Assembly (NCBI RefSeq): GCF_001721045.1
Contig: NZ_MDER01000035.1
Location: 62,001 to 126,000, forward strand
From: Paenibacillus nuruki
GTDB taxonomy: Bacteria > Bacillota > Bacilli > Paenibacillales > Paenibacillaceae
Length of the DNA stretch: 64,000 nt
Direction of reading: 5' to 3'
Made by a program: the position numbers and the translations under genes. The notes under the pieces are model-generated. The model made no database searches. It saw nothing but the letters and a program-made list of their open reading frames with translations, and was not told the DNA's origin. Below, piece after piece: positions 1 to 8,803 of this stretch. Every line of letters begins with the position of its first letter. Position 1 is the stretch's first letter.

Positions 1-223
1 CAATACTTGAGCCGAGCTGATCACGGTCATACCCGATAAGAAGCGGAATACTGTAACTTCCGCATTTATCACGGAATTTTTTCTGTGTATTATCTGAAGC
101 ATCTCCAGCTAATACGACAAGGGTGGCTTCTTGAGAACGAATCGCTTTGAGAACCAATTCGTCTCCAGATAACACTTTGCCGGCTCGCATCGCAAGCCCG
201 AGTAGGGATAGTTCGTTATTCAT
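1..223 (-). CDS. ylxQ: YlxQ, L7Ae-family RNA-binding protein (3' end cut by window)
   Basis: The translation begins MNNELSLLGLAMRAGKVLSG and runs off the left edge after 74 codons. It matches the start of the YlxQ/L7Ae-L30e family, about 100 residues long, which binds kink-turn RNA and is usually encoded between nusA/ylxR and infB. The AMRAGK stretch is typical of the family. The ATG lies inside the end of rnpM (8-bp overlap), so the two are translationally coupled. Only about three quarters of the protein is visible. Assignment rests on the N-terminal motif plus gene order. Confidence 0.85.
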   Translation of the reverse strand, partial: MNNELSLLGLAMRAGKVLSGDELVLKAIRSQEATLVVLAGDASDNTQKKFRDKCGSYSIPLLIGYDRDQLGSSI

Positions 224-530
224 TAGCGCCTCTTTCCTGTACTGTGCAAAAATCGTTCTCTACACTGCTAAATTCATGGGCAAGCTGCTCATATATTTCC
301 GCACTAACAGGCGCTTTGAGTGCACGATCAAACGCACGACTCTTTTGTGCCAAACGAAAACAGGCCATGTTGCCACAAATATACGCACCACGTCCCGATT
401 TTTTACCGGTCAAATCCATTTCCACCTGATCGTCTGGCGTACGTACAATACGCACTAGACTTTTCTTAGGCATCATTTGCTGGCAAGCTACACATTTGCG
501 CAGCGGTACTTTCTTGGTTTTTATCATCAT
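216..530 (-). CDS. rnpM: YlxR/RnpM, RNase P modulator family
   Basis: A 104-residue basic protein of the YlxR (DUF448) family, described in B. subtilis as a modulator of RNase P. The paired cysteines of CVAC (residues 13-16), the GRGAYIC segment near residue 46 and the basic surface are the family hallmarks. The ATG at 530 sits 7 nt after an AAGGGGG ribosome site. It is third in rimP-nusA-rnpM-ylxQ, 113 bp behind nusA and overlapping ylxQ. Length is a little above the usual ~90-95 residues because of an acidic C-terminal tail. Confidence 0.92.
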   Translation of the reverse strand: MMIKTKKVPLRKCVACQQMMPKKSLVRIVRTPDDQVEMDLTGKKSGRGAYICGNMACFRLAQKSRAFDRALKAPVSAEIYEQLAHEFSSVENDFCTVQERGANE

Positions 531-643
531 CTCATGTCCCCCTTCGAACTCCCCATATTGTTATCATAACATCAACATCCAAAGCGGCACCTGTCCCCTG
601 CCATTTTGAGGGAAAGTCCTATCAGGCATACAAATGAAAATGT

Positions 644-1741
644 TTAGTCAACCGATATCGAATCTTGGTGCATTTCTTCGCTAGCTTCTTTTGGACGACC
701 ATATTCTTCTTCTGCTTGTGTCTCGCTCTTAATATCAATTTTCCATCCTGTTAATTTGGCAGCAAGACGAGCATTTTGCCCTTTGATACCAATCGCCAGA
801 GATAGTTGATAATCAGGAACGATTACGCGTGCCATTTTCTCATCTTCAAATACTTGAACTTCCAGTACTTTGGATGGGCTAAGAGCATTAGCAACATACT
901 CTTCAACACTATCAGAATAACGAACAATGTCGATTTTTTCACCGCGAAGTTCACCAACGATCATCTGTACACGTATACCACGAGGACCCACACATGAACC
1001 AACTGGATCTACTTCTTCGTTGCGTGAGAACACAGCAATTTTAGAACGGAAGCCTGCTTCACGTGCTACAGAACGAATCTCAACCACACCATCGAAAATC
1101 TCAGGTACTTCAAGTTCGAACAGACGTTTAAGCAATCCTGGATGGGTGCGTGACAAAATGATCTGAGGACCTTTAGTTGTATTTTCCACTTTAGTGATAT
1201 AAGCCTTAATACGTTCATTCATTGTGAATTTCTCGTTAGGCATTAATTCAGTTAGAGGAAGTACAGCTTCGATCTTACCAAGATCCACATAAATATTACG
1301 TGCATCTTGACGTTGAACGATACCTGTTACGATATCTTCTTCTTTGTCGATAAAAGCATTGTAAATCAAACCACGTTCTGCTTCACGAATACGTTGAGTT
1401 ACGACTTGCTTCGCTGTTTGTGCAGCAATACGTCCAAAGTCACGCGGAGTCACTTCGATCTCAGCAACATCTTCCAACTGAAAGTTCGGGTTGATGTCGT
1501 GCGCAGATACTATAGAAATCTCTGTACGTGCATCCAAGACTTCTTCCACTACATTTTTACGTGCAAATACTTTGATAACTCCTGTATTGCGGTTCATATC
1601 AACACGTACATTTTGTGCTGCATTAAAATTACGCTTGTAACTGGAAATTAGGGCAGCCTCGATCGCTTCGAACACGATGTCTTTGCTGATTCCTCGTTCT
1701 CTTTCCAATTCGTTCATTGCTTCAATAAACTCCATACTCAT
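644..1741 (-). CDS. nusA: Transcription termination/antitermination factor NusA
   Basis: A 365-residue NusA that binds RNA polymerase and nascent RNA to control pausing and termination. The order is an N-terminal RNAP-binding domain, an S1 domain at roughly 135-200, and two KH domains with GxxG loops (GPRG in KH1, GIKGQNARLAAK in KH2). It lacks the C-terminal acidic repeats of enterobacterial NusA, as is normal in Firmicutes. I place the start at the ATG at 1741 (MSMEFIEAMNELE), which aligns with the B. subtilis start; a TTG three codons upstream sits too close to the GGGGG ribosome site. It lies 34 bp behind rimP. Confidence 0.96.
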   Translation of the reverse strand: MSMEFIEAMNELERERGISKDIVFEAIEAALISSYKRNFNAAQNVRVDMNRNTGVIKVFARKNVVEEVLDARTEISIVSAHDINPNFQLEDVAEIEVTPRDFGRIAAQTAKQVVTQRIREAERGLIYNAFIDKEEDIVTGIVQRQDARNIYVDLGKIEAVLPLTELMPNEKFTMNERIKAYITKVENTTKGPQIILSRTHPGLLKRLFELEVPEIFDGVVEIRSVAREAGFRSKIAVFSRNEEVDPVGSCVGPRGIRVQMIVGELRGEKIDIVRYSDSVEEYVANALSPSKVLEVQVFEDEKMARVIVPDYQLSLAIGIKGQNARLAAKLTGWKIDIKSETQAEEEYGRPKEASEEMHQDSISVD

Positions 1742-1775
1742 GTGCTTCAAGTTCCCCCTTTCAAAAAACTACCGT

Positions 1776-2237
1776 TTAAAAAATGATTGCCAGTCTTGCG
1801 CTGGCTACTTTTTCATATGGAATAGTGTGAGTTTTTTTGCCCGCTTCGATCAGTAATTCTTCATTATCAAATGAAAGCAATCGTCCTTCAAATTCCTTCT
1901 GTCCATCCAAAGCTGCATACGTTGTTACAAAAACATCTTTGCCAACTGCTTTTGCAACATCTTCACTCTTCTTAAGTGGACGTTCTGCACCTGGAGAAGA
2001 TACTTCTAGAAAATAAGCTCCCGTAATCGGATCATTGCCATCCAATTGTTCACTCATATATTCGCTGATCCGACTGCAATCTTCGATATCAATACCGCCG
2101 TCCTTGTCCACGAACACTCGCAAAAACCAGTTACTGCCTTCTTTTACATATTCCACATCGACCAACTCGAAGCCATGCTCACTCAAAAATGGCTGTACCA
2201 TTTCTTCTACGGTCGTTTTAATCTTCGGTGTGCTCAA
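1776..2237 (-). CDS. rimP: Ribosome maturation factor RimP
   Basis: A 153-residue RimP (YlxS/DUF150), needed for 30S subunit maturation. The N-terminal alpha/beta domain carries VDVEYVKEG and the central YFLEVSSPGAERPL segment is the strongest family signature; a small SH3-like barrel follows. I choose the TTG at 2237, nine nt after GGAGGG, giving M-STPKIKTT; a TTG three codons upstream abuts the ribosome site. It is the first gene of rimP-nusA-rnpM-ylxQ and has a sigma-A promoter about 220 bp upstream and a structured 5' leader. Confidence 0.94.
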   Translation of the reverse strand: MSTPKIKTTVEEMVQPFLSEHGFELVDVEYVKEGSNWFLRVFVDKDGGIDIEDCSRISEYMSEQLDGNDPITGAYFLEVSSPGAERPLKKSEDVAKAVGKDVFVTTYAALDGQKEFEGRLLSFDNEELLIEAGKKTHTIPYEKVASARLAIIF

Positions 2238-2281
2238 ACAATTCAACCCTCCATCACCTTAAAATCCTATATACAAAACAT

Positions 2282-2426
2282 GTTGTTGAACCAATTCATT
2301 ATTGCCGCTTTTTGTAGAAAATCGAACCAATTTACTTCTCTCGGTTCGATCTTCTGCGTCATTATTTCCTGTAAATGTATTCAACAACCGTATACCAAAG
2401 AGTAAAGAGTGGGTTTCCCCACTCTT
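2282..2426 (-). promoter_or_regulatory. Structured 5' leader of the rimP-nusA operon
   Basis: Between the promoter and rimP the leader RNA folds into three helices visible by eye. A GAAA-capped hairpin with 9-bp arms lies at 2405-2413/2418-2426. A 9-bp closing helix pairs GTTGTTGAA (2380-2388) with TTCAACAAC (2282-2290). Inside it is an 8-bp hairpin, ATCGAACC/GGTTCGAT (2343-2350 with 2321-2328), followed by TTTT and so resembling an intrinsic terminator. It may be an attenuator or a binding site for autoregulation. I recognise no described family. Confidence 0.45.
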
Positions 2427-2460
2427 CACAAAACGGTTTTATCTTCCTTATCACCTTAAA

Positions 2461-2489
2461 ATTATATCATAATTCCAAAGGAGTGACAA
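2461..2489 (-). promoter_or_regulatory. Sigma-A promoter for rimP-nusA
   Basis: On the minus strand: -35 TTGTCA (2484-2489), a 17-bp spacer ending in TGA, and -10 TATAAT (2461-2466), with an extended -10. This is the best sigma-A promoter in the window. It lies 57 bp after the polC stop, so rimP-nusA is uncoupled from polC. Predicted transcription start is near 2454. Confidence 0.8.
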
Positions 2490-2545
2490 GTAAATAACCT
2501 TGACTACAAGGTGTTAATGCTTGGTACATGACGCATCGTCTTGAT

Positions 2546-5500
2546 TTAAAATAGAGACAGCTGATTGCTTTCTGGCAAGCCACGGAAACAACCCATTTGC
2601 GTCATCAATTCCACGATCGTTTTAGTCGCTTTGGATTTCTGTTGGAAATCTTCAATCGACAGATATTCTCCGTGTTGACGAGAAGCCGCAATATTACGTG
2701 CTGCATTATCACCAATCCCCGGTACAGCTGAAAATGGAGGAATCAAGCTATCTCCATCCACTGTAAATGTAGTCGCTTCAGAGCGATACAGATCCACCGG
2801 TTGGAATTTGAATCCACGTGCTGTCATTTCAAGTGCCATTTCTAACATAGGAATCATATTTTTTTCTTTGGTTGGAGCTTGGAATCCCATTTGTTCAATC
2901 TCGACAATTTTACGATAGATCGCTTCATATCCCTGACAACATAGATCAGGATCAAAGTCTTCGATCCGTACTGTAAAATAAGTCGCATAGTATTGAATTG
3001 GATAATACAGTTTGAAGTAAGCCGTCCGCACTGCTGAAATAACATAAGCTGCGGCATGGGCTTTCGGAAACATGTACTGGATTTTGAGGCAGGAATCAAT
3101 ATACCACTGCGGTACTTTGCATTTCTTCATCTCATCAATCCACTCTTGGGACAACCCTTTCCCTTTACGTACACTTTCAGTAATTTTAAAAGCAAGACTG
3201 GCATCCATACCTGCTTTGTAAATTAAGAACAACATAATATCATCACGACAACCGATTACTGTTTTGATATTACAGGTATTATTTTTGATCAAATCTTGTG
3301 CATTTCCTAACCATACCCCTGTTCCATGAGACAGACCTGATATCTGCAACAAATCGGCAAAGGAAGAAGGTAGCGATTCAATTAACATCTGGCGTACAAA
3401 TTTAGTACCCATCTCAGGTACACCATAAGTAGCAACAGGGCTGCGTAATTGCTCTGCTGTAATCCCTAATGCTTCTGTCGAGTTAAACATACTCATGACT
3501 TTGGGGTCATTCATCGGAATCTTCGTCGGATCTACGCCTGTCAAATCCTGTAACATCCGCATCATAGTCGGATCATCATGTCCTAGTATATCTAGCTTGA
3601 GCAAGTTGGCTTCAAAAGCATGATAATCAAAGTGTGTCGTTTTCCACTCTGCATTCACATCATCTGCCGGGAACTGAACAGGTGTAATATCTTCTACATC
3701 CATATAATCCGGTACAACAACGATACCACCGGGATGCTGTCCTGTACTCCGTTTGACGCCTGTACATCCTGAAGCTAGACGGCTAAGTTCAGCATTACGC
3801 CATTTCTTCTGATGCAATTCTTCATATTTTTTAGCAAAACCAAATGCTGTTTTTTCCGCTACTGTACCAATGGTACCCGCACGGAATACATTTTTTTCGC
3901 CAAACAATTCTTTGGTGTAATTATGAGCTTTCGGTTGATAATCCCCTGAGAAGTTCAAATCGATATCGGGAACTTTATCCCCTTTAAATCCTAAAAACGT
4001 TTCAAACGGAATATCTTGACCTTCCCCTTTAAGCTTACCATTACAATCAGGGCAGTCTTTGTCGGGTAAATCGAATCCACTCGGGATACTACCATCTAAA
4101 AACCATTCACTATGTCTACATTCTGGGTTGGTACAGATATAGTGAGCAGGTAATGGATTTACTTCAGAGATACCTAGAAACGTAGCTACAACAGAAGAAC
4201 CTACAGAACCCCGTGAACCTACCAAATAACCATCTTGGTTAGATTTTTTAACTAATTTCTCGGAAATCAAATAGTTGGCAGAAAATCCGAACTTGATAAT
4301 CGGTTCTAATTCTTTTTCAAGACGTTTTACAACAACATCTGGTAACTCTTCGCCATAGATCGACTTCGCTGTATCATAACAAGTATTTCGAATTTCTTCG
4401 TCTGCGCCTTCCAAAATAGGTGTAAACAATTTTTCAGGGAACAGCTCAAACGATTCAAAACGTTCTGCTAATGCTTGTGTATTGGTAACGGCGACTTCTT
4501 TGGCTTTGCTTTCACCCATAAAGCTGAATTCTTCGATCATTTCGTTCGTTGTGCGTAAATGAGCATCCGGTTTACGCTGATCTTTAAGCGGACTAAAACC
4601 GGTAATACCGTTAATCGTAATATCACGGAACAATTTCTGTCTCGGTTCCAAATAATGAACATTTCCTGTTGCGACTACCGGCTTGTCTAATTTAGCTCCG
4701 ATATCATAAATTTTGTTCACAGCGATCTCTAACTCACGTGGACTGGCTACTAATCCTTTGTCTACGAGATGCATGTACATCGTTAGCGGCTGAATTTCTA
4801 ATACATCATAGAATTGAGCAATTTCCTCGGCTTCTTCTACTGATTTATTAAGAACGGCTTCGAAGAACTCCCCTTTTTCACAACCAGAGAGAACTAACAA
4901 TCCTTCTCTATATTCAGTCAATACCGATTTAGGTATACGAGCTACCCGTTTGAAGTATTGAGTATGTGATAAAGTGATTAATTTAAATAGATTCTTTTTG
5001 CCAATCTCATTCAATGCATAAATACCACAATGGAAAGGACGTACATTGGATAAATCTTGCCCTACAAATTCATTCAAACGATCCAGACGAGTTAAGCGAC
5101 GTTCTTTATCCGCATCACTCAACAGTCCAAACAAAATGCCTCCAAGTGCTAGTGTATCGTCAATCGCACGGTGATGGCTTTCCAAAGAGACTTTATATTT
5201 CGAAGCTAATGTATTTAGACGATGATTTTTCAATGTTGGATACAGTAAACGTGCTAATTCAAGAGTATCTAACACCGGATTTTCCATTTCTGGTAAATCG
5301 TGATTTTTTAGTGTAGCTTGAATAAAGCCGATATCAAAACGTGCGTTATGCGCAACTAGAATACCATCACCCGCAAATTCTACAAATTCACGAATCACTT
5401 GATCAATTTCTGGTGCTCCACGAACCATTTCATCCGTAATATTAGTCAACTGCTGAATATTGTAAGGAATACGTTCATGCGGATCGACAAAAGTCGCATA

Positions 5501-6865
5501 GCGATCTAACTCTTTACCATCTACCATTTTGATCGCTGCAATTTCAATAATTTTGTTCTGTGTAACCGATAGACCGGTTGTTTCTATATCAAAAACGATA
5601 TACGTAGCTGTTTTCAAATCAATCGGTTGAGGATTGAGTACAATCGCTACGGCATCATTCACTACATTCGCTTCAAGTCCGTACATCATTTTGATACCAT
5701 GCTTTTTAGCAGCTTTGTAGGCTTCAGGATAACATTGAACTCCACCATGATCGGTAACTGCAATGGCAGAATGTCCCCATGCCGCGGCTGTTTTGACATA
5801 TTGATCAATCGGTGTAATCCCATCCATTGAACTCATTGTTGTATGCAAATGAAATTCAACCCGTTTTTCGTCAGCATCGTCTTTGCGTCCAGCAGGAGCT
5901 TTAACTTCGCTTAGATCCGATGGAATCATGACAAGTTCTGGAATAGTCATAAAGCGATCGTATTCTACTCTACCACGAGCTTTTACCCATTTTCCATTGG
6001 CTAGTAGATTCATGATTTTGAGATCTTCTTTATTTTTAGCAAACATTTTCATTTGCAAGGAATCACTAAAGTCTGTTAAGAAATACGTAAATAATGTACT
6101 ACCATTACGAAGCTCTTTGCTTTCTAAGCCAAAAATAGTTCCCTGAATCGTAATTTTCTTTTCTTCATCTTGAATATCTTGAAGTGGTGTAGGTTGTTCT
6201 TTGATCTCATAGCCGACTTGTAAGCGTACAGGCTCTCCATCTGCATCGGTATCTTCTTCGAACTCGGATTCCATACTGGTCATCAATTTCTCGATTTCTT
6301 CCAGTTCTTCTTTACGACGCTGTACATGGAATTCTTCTACAGCTTCAGTCGTATTTTCACCCACTTGAAGCTTGATCCGTAACGTAAGATTAAAGTAATC
6401 TTGATAAAAGCGTACGATAGCTTGATCAATTTGTTTCTTTTTGGCAAGTTCTAGTGACATATTATCACTCATCGTCACTGTAACTGTATGATCGTCTACC
6501 ATATATTTAGCACGTGTCATCCATCCATTAACAGAAGGGATTTCACGTTGTACCCATTCCAAAAACATATTCCAATATTCTTCTACAATCTGTACCACAT
6601 CGACAGCTTCATCGTATTGAAACAGAAAGCGAATTTTGGCGATATGCCCCATCTTCTCTTGAATATGCAAGCAAAACGCACGATAGGTTGGTGCTGCTAC
6701 TAATGTTTCTTTCGCAATCACGATTTTCCATTCTTTATTGCTACGACTAATCTCTACTCGATCGATCATACCATCTGCAAAATGAGGCTCCATTAATCCA
6801 GCAGGTACTTGTGCCTGTTTCATTAACAGTTCGAACCGTGTTCTTTTCTCTCCACTAACGCTCAT
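2546..6865 (-). CDS. polC: DNA polymerase III alpha subunit PolC, Gram-positive type
   Basis: A 1439-residue replicative polymerase with built-in 3'-5' proofreading. Order: N-terminal domain, OB fold (about 235-320), PHP domain (FHLHTTMSSMDG) split by a DEDDh exonuclease with FDIETTGLS, then the C-family polymerase core with GSRGSVGSS and the catalytic DIDLNFSGDY segment. Between these lie paired Zn-binding cysteines (CTNPEC and CPDC), typical of PolC. Length matches B. subtilis PolC. The ATG at 6865 follows AAAGGGGGATCTT; the longer reading lacks a ribosome site. Confidence 0.98.
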   Translation of the reverse strand: MSVSGEKRTRFELLMKQAQVPAGLMEPHFADGMIDRVEISRSNKEWKIVIAKETLVAAPTYRAFCLHIQEKMGHIAKIRFLFQYDEAVDVVQIVEEYWNMFLEWVQREIPSVNGWMTRAKYMVDDHTVTVTMSDNMSLELAKKKQIDQAIVRFYQDYFNLTLRIKLQVGENTTEAVEEFHVQRRKEELEEIEKLMTSMESEFEEDTDADGEPVRLQVGYEIKEQPTPLQDIQDEEKKITIQGTIFGLESKELRNGSTLFTYFLTDFSDSLQMKMFAKNKEDLKIMNLLANGKWVKARGRVEYDRFMTIPELVMIPSDLSEVKAPAGRKDDADEKRVEFHLHTTMSSMDGITPIDQYVKTAAAWGHSAIAVTDHGGVQCYPEAYKAAKKHGIKMMYGLEANVVNDAVAIVLNPQPIDLKTATYIVFDIETTGLSVTQNKIIEIAAIKMVDGKELDRYATFVDPHERIPYNIQQLTNITDEMVRGAPEIDQVIREFVEFAGDGILVAHNARFDIGFIQATLKNHDLPEMENPVLDTLELARLLYPTLKNHRLNTLASKYKVSLESHHRAIDDTLALGGILFGLLSDADKERRLTRLDRLNEFVGQDLSNVRPFHCGIYALNEIGKKNLFKLITLSHTQYFKRVARIPKSVLTEYREGLLVLSGCEKGEFFEAVLNKSVEEAEEIAQFYDVLEIQPLTMYMHLVDKGLVASPRELEIAVNKIYDIGAKLDKPVVATGNVHYLEPRQKLFRDITINGITGFSPLKDQRKPDAHLRTTNEMIEEFSFMGESKAKEVAVTNTQALAERFESFELFPEKLFTPILEGADEEIRNTCYDTAKSIYGEELPDVVVKRLEKELEPIIKFGFSANYLISEKLVKKSNQDGYLVGSRGSVGSSVVATFLGISEVNPLPAHYICTNPECRHSEWFLDGSIPSGFDLPDKDCPDCNGKLKGEGQDIPFETFLGFKGDKVPDIDLNFSGDYQPKAHNYTKELFGEKNVFRAGTIGTVAEKTAFGFAKKYEELHQKKWRNAELSRLASGCTGVKRSTGQHPGGIVVVPDYMDVEDITPVQFPADDVNAEWKTTHFDYHAFEANLLKLDILGHDDPTMMRMLQDLTGVDPTKIPMNDPKVMSMFNSTEALGITAEQLRSPVATYGVPEMGTKFVRQMLIESLPSSFADLLQISGLSHGTGVWLGNAQDLIKNNTCNIKTVIGCRDDIMLFLIYKAGMDASLAFKITESVRKGKGLSQEWIDEMKKCKVPQWYIDSCLKIQYMFPKAHAAAYVISAVRTAYFKLYYPIQYYATYFTVRIEDFDPDLCCQGYEAIYRKIVEIEQMGFQAPTKEKNMIPMLEMALEMTARGFKFQPVDLYRSEATTFTVDGDSLIPPFSAVPGIGDNAARNIAASRQHGEYLSIEDFQQKSKATKTIVELMTQMGCFRGLPESNQLSLF

Positions 6866-6904
6866 AAGATCCCCCTTTCCAAAAAGCAACAAGCCTCCAC
6901 TAAA

Positions 6905-7003
6905 GTTGGTATCAGACTGCCGTCTACTCCACTCTGTTGGAAGCTTGCCTGCTTCAATAGCTTTACATCGTTAGCTATATGTTCATTTCAGCCCTATACC
7001 AAC
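6905..7003 (-). promoter_or_regulatory. Multi-helix 5' leader of polC
   Basis: A candidate closed multi-branch RNA lies just ahead of polC. An 8-bp closing helix pairs GTTGGTAT (6996-7003) with ATACCAAC (6905-6912). Inside are hairpins ATAGCT/AGCTAT (6957-6962 and 6973-6978), GAAGC/GCTTC (6940-6944 and 6951-6955) and AGAC/GTCT (6914-6917 and 6922-6925). A TATAAT at 7020-7025 would start transcription about 10 nt before it, though no good -35 is seen. I do not recognise a known riboswitch. Helices of this size can arise by chance. Confidence 0.3.
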
Positions 7004-7034
7004 AGCAGCTAGAAATTGAATTATACATTTATCC

Positions 7035-7060
7035 GATCTAGATAGATGACAGTCTAGATC
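7035..7060 (-). terminator. Hairpin after proS, possible weak terminator
   Basis: Eight-bp arms GATCTAGA/TCTAGATC separated by 10 nt lie 12 bp after the proS stop. There is no U-run, so it may stabilise the proS 3' end rather than terminate. Confidence 0.4.
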
Positions 7061-7071
7061 TATAAGATATC

Positions 7072-8529
7072 TTAATAAGCACGAGCGAATACAACAGTAT
7101 GTTTCGCAGGTTCACCTGTAACAAGACATTTTTCTTTTTGTACATCTAATTGGAAAGGAATATTACGGATCGTTGCTCCTGTTTCCTCTTTTACTTTCGC
7201 TTCGGATTCGATTGTACCATCCCAGCCTGCGATAAAGAAGCCACGTTTTTCTTCCATAATAGCTTTCATTTCATCCAATGTATCGACTTGGTGCATGTTT
7301 TCTTCACGGAAAGCAAGCGCACGGTCGTACATTTCTTGTTGTACTTGATCTAACATATTTTGAACTTCAGTTACGATATTTTCAAGAGCCACTTGTTTTT
7401 TCTCGCCTGTAATACGAGAAACCAATACACATACTCCATTTTCCATATCACGAGGTCCAATTTCCAAACGAACTGGAATACCACGCATTTCATATTCATT
7501 GAATTTCCAACCTGGACGTACATCGGCACGATCATCAATACCTACACGTACTCCGGCTTTTTTCAATTCAGCAAATAATTCATCTGCACGTCCTACAACC
7601 ATATCACGTGTTTTAGGAGGTCCAATTGGGATAATGATGACTTGTTTTGGAGCCACTTTAGGAGGCAAAGCCAATCCACGATCATCACCATGCACCATGA
7701 TAAGCGCACCGATTAGACGTGTACTTACACCCCAAGAAGTGGTATGTGCATACTCTTGTGTATTGTCACGACTTAAGTATTGAATTTCAAAAGCTTCTGC
7801 AAAGTTAGTACCCATAAAGTGAGAAGTACCTGCTTGTACAGCACGTCCGTCTTTCATCATCGCTTCGATAGAATACGTGTCACGTGCGCCTGCAAATTTC
7901 TCAGAAGGACTCTTCTGCCCTGTAATTACAGGAATCGCTAAGAAACTTTCTACAAAATCACGATACACTTCAAGCATACGCATTGTTTCTTCGCGTGCTT
8001 CTGTTTCTGTTTCGTGAGCAGTATGACCTTCTTGCCACAAGAATTCACTTGTACGTAAGAAAGGCAATGTACGTTTTTCCCAACGAACAACGTTAGCCCA
8101 CTGGTTAATCAATACTGGAAGATCCCGGTAAGATTGAATCCATTTAGAATACATATGTCCGAACATGGTTTCTGATGTAGGGCGAATAGCTAAACGTTCT
8201 TCTAGCTTATCTCCACCTGCTTCAGTTACCCAAGGCAATTCAGGATTAAATCCTTCGATATGTTCTTTTTCTTTTTCAAAAAAGCTTTCTGGAATAAATA
8301 ATGGGAAATACGCATTACGATGACCGGTTTCTTTAAAACGACGGTCTAAATCGTGCTGAATATGCTCCCAAATTTCGTATCCATCCGGGCGGAAAACAAT
8401 ACAACCGCGTACAGGTGAATAGTCCATTAATTCAGCTTTTTTGATCACGTCAATATACCAACGTGAGAAGTCTTCGCTTTGTGGTGTAATTTCAGTTACG
8501 AATTGTTTGTCCTGCTTATCATTCGACAT
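7072..8529 (-). CDS. proS: Prolyl-tRNA synthetase, archaeal/eukaryotic-like short type
   Basis: A 485-residue class II synthetase charging tRNA-Pro. It has the motif-2 segment FLRTSEFLWQEGHTAH, a GTSHFMGTNFAEAF stretch, the anticodon-binding domain from about 285, and the C-terminal extension ending in AY that marks the archaeal-like ProRS class (ProS3). The bacterial-type INS editing domain is absent, which explains the length against ~565 residues for B. subtilis ProS at the same locus. The ATG at 8529 (MSNDKQD) follows AGGAGG by 12 nt, a long spacing; no nearer start exists. It lies between rseP and polC. Confidence 0.95.
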   Translation of the reverse strand: MSNDKQDKQFVTEITPQSEDFSRWYIDVIKKAELMDYSPVRGCIVFRPDGYEIWEHIQHDLDRRFKETGHRNAYFPLFIPESFFEKEKEHIEGFNPELPWVTEAGGDKLEERLAIRPTSETMFGHMYSKWIQSYRDLPVLINQWANVVRWEKRTLPFLRTSEFLWQEGHTAHETETEAREETMRMLEVYRDFVESFLAIPVITGQKSPSEKFAGARDTYSIEAMMKDGRAVQAGTSHFMGTNFAEAFEIQYLSRDNTQEYAHTTSWGVSTRLIGALIMVHGDDRGLALPPKVAPKQVIIIPIGPPKTRDMVVGRADELFAELKKAGVRVGIDDRADVRPGWKFNEYEMRGIPVRLEIGPRDMENGVCVLVSRITGEKKQVALENIVTEVQNMLDQVQQEMYDRALAFREENMHQVDTLDEMKAIMEEKRGFFIAGWDGTIESEAKVKEETGATIRNIPFQLDVQKEKCLVTGEPAKHTVVFARAY

Positions 8530-8628
8530 AAAAATGGATATCCTCCTGTAAGTAACCAAATATTTAGCGAGCAGATCTGAATAATATCAGAATCGATATC
8601 TGTTATTATTAGTCGCTCATTTTACCTT

Positions 8629-8657
8629 ATTGTATCATGATTGTGAGTGCTTGTTGA
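8629..8657 (-). promoter_or_regulatory. Possible promoter directly ahead of proS
   Basis: On the minus strand an extended -10, TGATACAAT (hexamer 8629-8634), has a weak -35 TCAACA (8652-8657) at 17 bp. It lies after the hairpin RNA at 8674-8750, so proS could be transcribed independently of that RNA. An imperfect hairpin with 7-bp arms AATAATA/TATTATT follows before the ribosome site. Confidence 0.4.
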
Positions 8658-8673
8658 ATGATTTCAGACAAAG

Positions 8674-8750
8674 AAGCAAAAGAGTGATGATCTGCAACAT
8701 CCTTCAACTTTACGCTGAGGCGTACATGTTGCATTTCCACCCTTCTGCTT
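8674..8750 (-). ncRNA. Long nested hairpin RNA between rseP and proS (unknown family)
   Basis: Three nested helices fold on the minus strand. The outer helix has 13 consecutive pairs, AAGCAGAAGGGTG (8738-8750) with CACTCTTTTGCTT (8674-8686), including two G-U pairs. The middle helix has 8 pairs, TGCAACAT (8726-8733) with ATGTTGCA (8693-8700). The inner hairpin is TACGC-CTCA-GCGTA (8711-8724). Both G-U pairs would be C-A mismatches on the other strand, so the RNA reads with the operon. An extended -10 lies just upstream. It could be a small RNA or a proS leader; the AGGGTGG resembles part of a T-box, but no specifier stem is present. Confidence 0.55.
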
Positions 8751-8766
8751 CCGTGGTCTTTCTTTG

Positions 8767-8775
8767 AGTATATCA
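8767..8775 (-). promoter_or_regulatory. Extended -10 promoter for the hairpin RNA
   Basis: TGATATACT on the minus strand (hexamer TATACT, 8767-8772) is a good extended -10; the -35 position is poor. The predicted start near 8759 falls within 10 nt of the outer helix of the hairpin RNA. Confidence 0.45.
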
Positions 8776-8803
8776 TGTCTGTCTATACGCTACAGCACAG
8801 ATA

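Noticed and set aside
8674-8803. T-box riboswitch upstream of proS, suggested by AGGGTGG.
   Set aside because: The UGGNACC antiterminator core is missing (the sequence continues AAATGCAAC) and there is no room for a specifier stem after the promoter.
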